A stretch of 5,708 nt of DNA. It comes from an uncultured Clostridia bacterium. GTDB lineage: Bacteria; Bacillota; Clostridia; Peptostreptococcales; Anaerovoracaceae. Location: assembly GCA_934256595.1 (NCBI GenBank), contig CAKQOW010000083.1:1-5708 (forward strand). The letters run 5' to 3'. This document shows, in pieces, positions 1 to 4,609 of this stretch. Every line of letters begins with the position of its first letter. Position 1 is the stretch's first letter. Under the pieces are notes generated by a model that made no database searches, was not told the origin of the DNA, and was given only the letters and a program-made list of their open reading frames with translations. Position numbers and translations under genes: made by a program.

Positions 1-276
1 GGCCGCAGAGTAACATTTGAATACGCGCTTGTCAAAGGCGTCAACGACAGTATGGAGCATGCCGATATGCTGGCAGACAGATTGAAAGGAATACTGTGCC
101 ATGTAAACCTGATACCGTTAAATGAGGTAAAGGAAACAGGACTTACAGGCGCAGACAGAAAACACGCCGAAAGCTTCAGAGCAAGACTTGAGCAGCGGGG
201 AATACCGGCTACTGTAAGACGTAAGCTGGGAAGCGACATAGACGCTGCCTGCGGACAGCTCAGGAATAAGAAGTAG
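1..276 (+). CDS. rlmN: RlmN, dual-specificity 23S rRNA/tRNA adenine-C2 methyltransferase (C-terminal 91 residues, 5' truncated by window)
   Basis: Reading frame 1 is open from the first base and ends at TAG (274-276), giving 91 residues of a protein that begins outside the window. RlmN is a cytoplasmic radical-SAM enzyme that methylates C2 of A2503 in 23S rRNA and A37 in some tRNAs. Seen here are the family's C-terminal blocks: VTFEYALVKGVND (fragment residues 4-16), the CHVNLIPLN block (33-41) and the terminal DIDAACGQL block (79-87). Cys84 of the fragment (codon 250-252) matches the second catalytic cysteine, Cys355 of E. coli RlmN, which carries the methyl group during catalysis. The radical-SAM CxxxCxxC motif lies upstream and is not visible. 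The ATG at 52 is an internal Met, not a start. Base composition appears more GC-rich than the genes downstream, as expected for a conserved core gene. Identification is firm. Confidence 0.96.
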   Translation, partial: GRRVTFEYALVKGVNDSMEHADMLADRLKGILCHVNLIPLNEVKETGLTGADRKHAESFRARLEQRGIPATVRRKLGSDIDAACGQLRNKK

Positions 277-283
277 GAGAAAT

Positions 284-310
284 AAGGGAGCACAAAACAG
301 TGCTTCTTTT
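284..310 (+). terminator. Probable intrinsic terminator of rlmN
   Basis: Starting 7 bases after the rlmN stop, AAGGGAGCAC (284-293) pairs with GTGCTTCTTT (300-309) around the 6-base loop AAAACA. This gives a 10-bp stem with two G-U pairs. The descending arm is T-rich and runs into TTTTAATTT. The stem is modest in GC and the U-tract is broken, so termination may be partial. The position, directly between a housekeeping gene and a gene with its own promoter, supports the call. Confidence 0.6.
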
Positions 311-368
311 AATTTGTGCATAAAAGACGGAAAATTTGTCGAATTCAGAAAAAGGCACAAAGGGGCTA

Positions 369-397
369 TTGCCAAAAAAGCCTTAAAAAGCTAGAAT
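369..397 (+). promoter_or_regulatory. Sigma-A type promoter of the M28 peptidase gene
   Basis: TTGCCA (369-374, 5/6 match to TTGACA) is separated by exactly 17 bases from TAGAAT (392-397, 5/6 match to TATAAT). Transcription would start near 403-405, giving a 5' leader of about 38 bases before the ATG at 442. This is the best promoter match noticed in the window. It lies in the only sizeable gap upstream of the peptidase gene, after the rlmN terminator. Confidence 0.72.
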
Positions 398-429
398 TAC
401 AGCAACATAAACATAGTTATATTTTTTAT

Positions 430-435
430 GGAGGA
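430..435 (+). promoter_or_regulatory. Ribosome binding site fixing the peptidase start at 442
   Basis: GGAGGA lies 6-7 bases before the ATG at 442, which is ideal spacing. The same frame is open upstream to an ATG at 316, but that codon lacks a good Shine-Dalgarno site and lies before the promoter. The first residues after 442 form a classic signal peptide. Confidence 0.85.
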
Positions 436-441
436 AATGAT

Positions 442-3222
442 ATGGAAAAAAGAAAACACAGATTTCTAAGCCGTATAGCTTCCGTGCTGCTGGCATTTGC
501 AGTAGTGTTTGGAATGTGCGGTATGGTTTTTCCTGAAGATGCAAGTGCGGCATCATCATTAAAGTCACCACAGAATGTGGTTGTCAAAGCAGGGAAAACA
601 ACAGCAAAAATTTCATGGGATAAGGCAGATAAAGCTAAAGGCTATGAGGTTTATGCAAAAGTTGCAGACGGCAAATACAAGAAGATTAAAACTATTAAAA
701 AAGGAAGCAGCGTAAGCTTTACACAGAAAGATCTCAAGAAAAATAGGAACTATACATACAAAGTAAGAAGTATATCAGGTAATGACAAGAGTTCTTTTTC
801 CTCAGTTGTTTCAATGAGAACAACTGACAGTAAGCTTAAGAATGTTAAATCAGTAAGGCTTAGTGACAAGACGGCAGAAATGCGCGTTAAAGGAACAGAA
901 ACTTTAAAAGTAAAGCTGGAGCCTTCAAAAAATCTTGTATCAAAGAAGGTTAGATGGACAACATCGAATAAAAAAGTTGCTACTGTATCCTCAACAGGAA
1001 AGGTTACAGCAGCAGGTGAAGGCAGCTGCAATATTACAGCAACAGCACATAACGGTAAAAAAGCTGTGTGCAGGGTAACGGTAAAAGCTCCTTTATCTAT
1101 GACAGAAGATGTTGAAAAATATGTAGAAAAGGTTGATAAGGACTTTGCAGGAGAAGTTACAAAGACTTTGGCATATGATGAAAAATACTGGGATGATTCA
1201 ACCGGCTTCAGAACTGCAGGCTCAGATGCAGAGCATAAAGCGGCGGACTACCTTGCAGATCTGTTTAAAAAAATCGGACTTGAAGATGTGGCAAAGGAGC
1301 CAGTAGAGCTTGATAAATGGCAGTTTAAGGGAGCAGAGTTCACACTTGAGAACAAAGATGCAGATGTAAATGTCAAGATTAATCCGGTATCCTATGCAAG
1401 CTCAGGTACAGATAGCAAGGGGGTTACCGGTGAGGTTGTATATCTGGAACACGGATATGAAGCGGATTATGAAAAATATTACGATGAACAGGGCCTCAAA
1501 GGTGATGACAGAAATATGAACGGAAAAATCGTTCTTATTGATATAAATCAGGATGATGAGTACTGGATTGATACACATTATCAGGAAGCATTTTATCAGG
1601 GTGCAGCAGGTCTTATGTCATATTCAAGCCAGTATGTCGATAAAGACGGCAACCAGAGAGGAGACAAGTGGGATACTGCTTGTCAGATGCAGGATTTATG
1701 CTCACGCGATCTCAAAGTTCCATGTGTAAGCATCAGCAGAGCAGACGGCCTTGAAATCATAAAGGGAATAGAAAAGATAAAAAAAGCAGGCAAAACGCCG
1801 ACATCAAAACTTGTAGTTGATAATGAAATTCTCGAAGATAAGGGGATAAGCTACAATGTGACAGGCAAGATTAAGGGCACAGGAAATACAGGACAGAGAA
1901 TACTTGTTGCAGGTCACTATGACAAATATTTCTATGGTGTAAATGATGACTGTGCGGCAATAGGTCTTGTTGCAGCAATGGCGAAGGCTATGATCGATTC
2001 CGACTACAAACCTGTAAATGACATAATATTTATAGCTCACGGCGCAGAAGAATGGGGTCAGACAGGTATAGCGGCAGACTGGGCGGAAGGCTCATGGGAG
2101 ATGATAACAAAGGTTCATCCTGAATGGAGCGGAACCACATTAGGTCTTTTGAACTATGAGCTTCCTGCAAAAGAGGGAAAATCGGGAAAATTGTCTGCAA
2201 GTATGAAAGCGACAGAAGAAACTTTCTCTCTCCAGGAAGATCTGTTAAACAAAAGCGGCTTGACTGACAGGCTTGGTGCCAAAGCCGACATAAAACTTGA
2301 CTATGGTTCAAGTGATATGAGCGATGCCATATGCTATCAGTTCAAGGGTGTTCCTTGCTATCAGGTTAATGGATATGCAGGAAGTAACGGACCTGATTTA
2401 AGCACATATCATACAAAATACGATGATAATGACGAATATAGCTCTGAAGCTATGGATTATGCGCTTAAACTTTCGGGAGCACTTGCAATGTACATAGATC
2501 AGTCTCCTGCCCTCAAGCTTGACTTCGATTTGAGATGTGATGAGCTTGAAAATATTGCAAAAGGAAATGAAGATATATATAAAGAGGCAGGAATAAGCGT
2601 TGAAGAGTACAAGGAAGCGCTGAAATCATTCAGAACTGCAGGTAAAGCCTTTGCCGCAAAAGCAGATGAAATAAATGAAGCTTATGAAGAGGCTGCAGCA
2701 AAGAAAAGTGATACTTCTGAAATTATGAAGGAAGCTCTTGCGTTTAACAAACAGGGGTTGGAAGCATATCAGTATATGCAGGACAATTTCCTCGGAATGA
2801 GCGGAGATGGCGGAGTATATGTATATCATGACATTATTCAGCAGAACATCAATGTGATAGACAGTGTTGTAAACAGTCTGAAAAACAACAAAGCCGGTGA
2901 TGCTCTTGAAGAAGCGTATGCTATTAACGGAGGTCTTGAATACAATGCTTACAGCTTTGGACTGAAAACCTGCGAGGAAGGTCTGAAGGTTGCGTTCTGT
3001 GATTATGTTACAGATAACAGACTGTACGGCAAAGCAGTAGGCAGAGCGGAAACCTACCCTGCAACCCATGCGCTGGTAAACGAAAAAGCAAGTGATGGAT
3101 TCAGGGATGAGATAGCTCTGTATGAAAAAGAAAGAGCAAAGTTAATGACAGAGCTTAAAACTTATATGACTCAGGAGATTAACGGAATGGGTGAGCTTGC
3201 CAAAAAGCTTGCAGTTAAATAG
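442..3222 (+). CDS. Secreted M28-family zinc metallopeptidase with FnIII and Big2 domains (926 aa)
   Basis: Exported zinc exopeptidase, probably an aminopeptidase or carboxypeptidase acting on extracellular peptides. Residues 1-36 form a Sec signal peptide (basic MEKRKHRFLSR, hydrophobic core, signal peptidase I site ASA|A at 34-37). C26 is preceded by Met and lacks a lipobox, so this is not a lipoprotein. A fibronectin type III domain (~41-128) and a Big2-type Ig-like domain (~135-215, ending in the typical WTTSNKKVATVSSTGKVTA strand pattern) follow. The M28 fold begins ~220 with GFRTAGS (255-261). A PA-like insert (~316-455) carries GKIVLID and GAAGLMSY. The catalytic core has GHYD (H492), bridging Asp D502 in GVNDD, AEE (catalytic E536, metal ligand E537), NYEL (E573, where Asp is usual) and YHTKYDD (H657). 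Residues ~691-926 are mostly helical, acidic and unrecognised. No LPXTG or other surface anchor is seen. Family assignment is firm; substrate is unknown. Confidence 0.92.
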   Translation: MEKRKHRFLSRIASVLLAFAVVFGMCGMVFPEDASAASSLKSPQNVVVKAGKTTAKISWDKADKAKGYEVYAKVADGKYKKIKTIKKGSSVSFTQKDLKKNRNYTYKVRSISGNDKSSFSSVVSMRTTDSKLKNVKSVRLSDKTAEMRVKGTETLKVKLEPSKNLVSKKVRWTTSNKKVATVSSTGKVTAAGEGSCNITATAHNGKKAVCRVTVKAPLSMTEDVEKYVEKVDKDFAGEVTKTLAYDEKYWDDSTGFRTAGSDAEHKAADYLADLFKKIGLEDVAKEPVELDKWQFKGAEFTLENKDADVNVKINPVSYASSGTDSKGVTGEVVYLEHGYEADYEKYYDEQGLKGDDRNMNGKIVLIDINQDDEYWIDTHYQEAFYQGAAGLMSYSSQYVDKDGNQRGDKWDTACQMQDLCSRDLKVPCVSISRADGLEIIKGIEKIKKAGKTPTSKLVVDNEILEDKGISYNVTGKIKGTGNTGQRILVAGHYDKYFYGVNDDCAAIGLVAAMAKAMIDSDYKPVNDIIFIAHGAEEWGQTGIAADWAEGSWEMITKVHPEWSGTTLGLLNYELPAKEGKSGKLSASMKATEETFSLQEDLLNKSGLTDRLGAKADIKLDYGSSDMSDAICYQFKGVPCYQVNGYAGSNGPDLSTYHTKYDDNDEYSSEAMDYALKLSGALAMYIDQSPALKLDFDLRCDELENIAKGNEDIYKEAGISVEEYKEALKSFRTAGKAFAAKADEINEAYEEAAAKKSDTSEIMKEALAFNKQGLEAYQYMQDNFLGMSGDGGVYVYHDIIQQNINVIDSVVNSLKNNKAGDALEEAYAINGGLEYNAYSFGLKTCEEGLKVAFCDYVTDNRLYGKAVGRAETYPATHALVNEKASDGFRDEIALYEKERAKLMTELKTYMTQEINGMGELAKKLAVK

Positions 3223-3240
3223 CCTTTCATTTAAAATATA
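3197..3240 (+). repeat. Direct repeat copy A: 3' end of peptidase gene plus downstream flank
   Basis: This 44-base segment recurs at 4459-4502 with a constant offset of 1262 bases and 38 of 44 identical positions. The mismatches are at 3201, 3213, 3215, 3219, 3221 and 3228. Here it encodes the final residues AKKLAVK, the stop codon and 18 bases beyond it. The other copy lies between the two LuxR-type genes, so the repeat marks an ancient tandem duplication. Confidence 0.88.
3209..3237 (+). promoter_or_regulatory. Candidate promoter of the first 7TM-LuxR gene, inside the peptidase 3' end
   Basis: TTGCAG (3209-3214, weak -35) is 17 bases from TAAAAT (3232-3237, 5/6 match to TATAAT). The same pair with the same spacing is kept in the duplicated copy (TTGCTG 4471-4476, TAAAAT 4494-4499). 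The TAAAAT block is fully conserved although neighbouring bases have changed. A transcript starting near 3243 would have a leader of about 80 bases containing the 3255-3296 stem-loop. The -35 match is poor, so this rests mainly on conservation between copies. Confidence 0.4.
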
Positions 3241-3254
3241 TAAATAAGCAGCAT

Positions 3255-3296
3255 TGTATGAGCAGCGGAGAGATATGTCTTTCCGTTGCTTATACA
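3255..3296 (+). promoter_or_regulatory. Long leader stem-loop upstream of the first 7TM-LuxR gene
   Basis: The 18-base arm 3256-3273 (GTATGAGCAGCGGAGAGA) pairs without interruption with 3278-3295 (TCTTTCCGTTGCTTATAC) around a TATG loop. Three of the pairs are G-U, and T3255-A3296 adds a nineteenth pair. No T-run follows; the next bases are TATTAAAAGG, so it does not look like an intrinsic terminator. The G-U pairs suggest selection at the RNA level. It ends about 18 bases before the Shine-Dalgarno site and could affect mRNA stability, processing from the peptidase transcript, or translation. A matching structure precedes the second LuxR gene. Confidence 0.8.
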
Positions 3297-3313
3297 TATT
3301 AAAAGGCAGCAGA

Positions 3314-3320
3314 GGGGGAG
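3314..3320 (+). promoter_or_regulatory. Ribosome binding site fixing the first 7TM-LuxR start at 3323
   Basis: The purine run AGAGGGGGAG (3311-3320) lies just before the ATG at 3323. Read as a GGGGG core, its spacing is about 4 bases, slightly short. The frame is open back to a TTG at 3254, but that lies in the long stem-loop and has no Shine-Dalgarno site. The next ATG at 3341 is too far from the purine run. Confidence 0.7.
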
Positions 3321-3322
3321 AA

Positions 3323-4330
3323 ATGAACTCATATGAGATAATGGGACTTGTTCATATAGGAGCGATGGCAGTTGCGCTTATAGCAGCTGCTGTTATATTA
3401 ATTCTGAAAAAAGAAAAAGTAATAAAATTTGACAGGGTAAACAGCCTGCTCTTTATACTTGCGGCACTTGTTATGATTATAAGTGTCATGTATTTTATCA
3501 TAGACTACTATAGTGAAATCACAGGCATTAAAAACTGCGCGGCTGCTGTGAGAGTTTCTGACGCATGGATTACAGTGAGTATGCTGTTTGTATGGTTTCT
3601 GCTGATTAAAAATATTGTTTTTCCTCAGCGGTATGCTCTTTTTTGGAAGCTGGTAAAAGCAGTATATGCTGTCCTTCTCGTGACAAATCTTATTAATTAC
3701 GGCTTTATTATGGATGAAAACTATTCTGTAGATAGTGAAATACTAAAAAAAGTATCGTTTTCTTTTGAACTGGCAGATACTGCTGCAGTTATAATTCTGG
3801 GGATAATTATTATAGCAGCGATAGGTCGGATTCGTACTTCTTCGTATGCGGAACGCTATATAAAAGTCTTTGCTTTTTTGGGAACAATACTAATGATGGC
3901 CGATTATGCGCAGGGTGCCAAAGTAGGAATAAAATTTATAACAGGAGAAGTGCTTTTGCACGGCTATAATCCCGAAGCCGTAAATATTACCCCGGCTATA
4001 AGACTGCTGCTTGCAGTGCTTCTGCTCTGGTATATCGTTAAACATTGCTTCCTCGAACAATATCAGAGACCGCCTGAAACAGCTATAGCTGACAAAAAAC
4101 TTCTTAATGAGGAAGACAAGCTTCAGCATCTGGCGGAAACAGCAGAGCTTACAGAGCGTGAAACCGTTATTATGAAACTCCTCTATGCAGGATCCACCTA
4201 TCAGGATATTGCGGACTATCTGTATATCTCAAAAAATACTGTCAAGCATCACGTTACAAGCACCTACAGAAAGCTGGGAGTCACATCAAAAATGGAAATG
4301 ATAAACCTTGTAAGAGCAATGGAAGAATAA
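3323..4330 (+). CDS. Membrane-anchored LuxR-family regulator with seven predicted TM segments (335 aa), paralogue 1
   Basis: Predicted one-component transcription regulator tethered to the cytoplasmic membrane. Hydrophobic segments fall at about 8-28, 41-61, 82-101, 108-128, 152-170, 180-197 and 225-244. An odd number puts the N-terminus outside and the DNA-binding tail in the cytoplasm. After a charged linker (245-270), residues 272-332 form a LuxR/GerE-type helix-turn-helix: LTERE (276-280), DIADYLYIS (295-303) and recognition helix NTVKHHVTSTYRKLGV (305-320). No receiver, PAS or autoinducer-binding domain is present, so the membrane part is presumably the sensor or partner-binding module. 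It follows the peptidase gene by 100 bases, with a candidate own promoter and a leader stem-loop. The downstream gene is a diverged paralogue; both keep R77, D80 and W91 at identical positions. The ligand and target genes cannot be read from the sequence. The domain call is firm, the TM count approximate. Confidence 0.9.
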   Translation: MNSYEIMGLVHIGAMAVALIAAAVILILKKEKVIKFDRVNSLLFILAALVMIISVMYFIIDYYSEITGIKNCAAAVRVSDAWITVSMLFVWFLLIKNIVFPQRYALFWKLVKAVYAVLLVTNLINYGFIMDENYSVDSEILKKVSFSFELADTAAVIILGIIIIAAIGRIRTSSYAERYIKVFAFLGTILMMADYAQGAKVGIKFITGEVLLHGYNPEAVNITPAIRLLLAVLLLWYIVKHCFLEQYQRPPETAIADKKLLNEEDKLQHLAETAELTERETVIMKLLYAGSTYQDIADYLYISKNTVKHHVTSTYRKLGVTSKMEMINLVRAMEE

Positions 4331-4348
4331 AAATAAAGAGAGGAAGCG

Positions 4349-4422
4349 ATATCCAATTGCTACCTACATTCTAACAGCTTAAGCAACAAGATGGGCAATT
4401 CCTTACTGGCTGTAAGGGATAT
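4349..4422 (+). other. Intergenic segment with nested inverted repeats (candidate structured RNA)
   Basis: The contiguous bases ATATCC-AATTGC (4349-4360) find complements in order downstream: GCAATT (4394-4399) and GGATAT (4417-4422). The gap between those two arms holds a further hairpin, CTTAC (4402-4406) with GTAAG (4412-4416) around TGGCT. Together these could form a three-stem junction. A competing simpler form extends the last hairpin to 9 bp (4398-4406 with 4412-4420). No T-tract follows, so it is not a standard terminator. The arms are only 5-6 bp, so chance is possible. The rest of the 4331-4458 stretch contains no gene I can support, only a 24-codon open frame at 4391-4465. Confidence 0.35.
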
Positions 4423-4458
4423 TGACCATAAATATATTGTAGTAGAGCGTAAAAAGGT

Positions 4459-4502
4459 TTGCTAAAAAGCTTGCTGCTAACTGGCCTTTTATTTAAAATA
4501 TA
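4459..4502 (+). repeat. Direct repeat copy B: relic of the peptidase gene 3' end
   Basis: This is 38/44 identical to 3197-3240. It still carries the equivalent of AAGCTTGC, the GCCTTT block and the ATTTAAAATATA block. The stop codon of the original is lost (TAG has become TGG at the matching place) and no open peptidase frame leads into it. It is therefore a non-coding relic left between the two LuxR genes. Upstream of 4459 no convincing similarity to the peptidase gene remains. Confidence 0.88.
4471..4499 (+). promoter_or_regulatory. Candidate promoter of the second 7TM-LuxR gene, inside repeat copy B
   Basis: TTGCTG (4471-4476), a 17-base spacer and TAAAAT (4494-4499) mirror the candidate promoter at 3209-3237. 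A start near 4506 would give a leader of about 104 bases that includes the 4521-4554 stem-loop. The -10 is good and the -35 weak. Support comes from preservation of both boxes and spacer length between the duplicated copies. Confidence 0.4.
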
Positions 4503-4520
4503 GGTAAGTATAGAATATAT

Positions 4521-4554
4521 CAGCAGTGAAAAGCCGGATTTTTCACTGCCGCTG
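4521..4554 (+). promoter_or_regulatory. Leader stem-loop upstream of the second 7TM-LuxR gene
   Basis: GCAGTGAAAA (4523-4532) pairs perfectly with TTTTCACTGC (4540-4549) around GCCGGAT. An alternative register adds CAG (4521-4523) with CTG (4552-4554) across a CCG bulge. It starts 18 bases after repeat copy B, matching the 14-base gap between copy A and the stem-loop at 3255-3296. Aligned with that structure, two base pairs differ on both strands yet still pair (C3266-G3285 to T4527-A4545; G3268-C3283 to A4529-T4543). This supports a conserved, functional hairpin. No T-run follows, which argues against a terminator. Confidence 0.8.
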
Positions 4555-4598
4555 TGTAATTATAACATGAAATAGAGAAAAAATATTTCCAGAAGTTT

Positions 4599-4604
4599 GG
4601 GAGG
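4599..4604 (+). promoter_or_regulatory. Ribosome binding site fixing the second 7TM-LuxR start at 4610
   Basis: GGGAGG ends 5 bases before the ATG at 4610. The adjacent in-frame GTG at 4607 would leave only 2 bases of spacing, so the ATG is preferred. Confidence 0.85.
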
Positions 4605-4609
4605 CTGTG

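Noticed and set aside
316..441. In-frame 42-residue N-terminal extension of the peptidase from an ATG at 316
   Set aside because: It has no Shine-Dalgarno site, lies partly upstream of the predicted transcription start near 404, and would bury the signal peptide. The ATG at 442 has an ideal site.
428..469. Tiny overlapping frame of 13 codons at the peptidase Shine-Dalgarno site
   Set aside because: The ATG overlaps the ribosome binding site itself and has none of its own. It is a chance frame.
514..525. Lipoprotein reading of the signal peptide using C26
   Set aside because: The residues before C26 are F-G-M, and Met at -1 does not fit a lipobox. A proper ASA|A signal peptidase I site follows.
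2626..3069. 147-codon open frame on the minus strand within the peptidase gene
   Set aside because: It is a shadow of the strongly supported + strand gene, with no ribosome site and a low-complexity Phe/Cys/Ile-rich product. The other minus-strand frames were rejected for the same reason.
3255..3296. Stem-loop read as an intrinsic terminator of the peptidase gene
   Set aside because: No T-run follows on either strand, and the structure sits close to the next gene's ribosome binding site.
3254..3322. TTG start giving a 23-residue extension of the first LuxR gene
   Set aside because: The codon and most of the extension lie in the long stem-loop, with no ribosome binding site. The ATG at 3323 has a purine-rich site.
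4391..4465. 24-codon open frame between the two LuxR genes
   Set aside because: It has no Shine-Dalgarno site. A faint resemblance to the peptidase RDEIALYEKERAK stretch (R-D, Y and E-R-x-K shared) needs a gap and a frame change, so neither a real gene nor a clear relic can be claimed.
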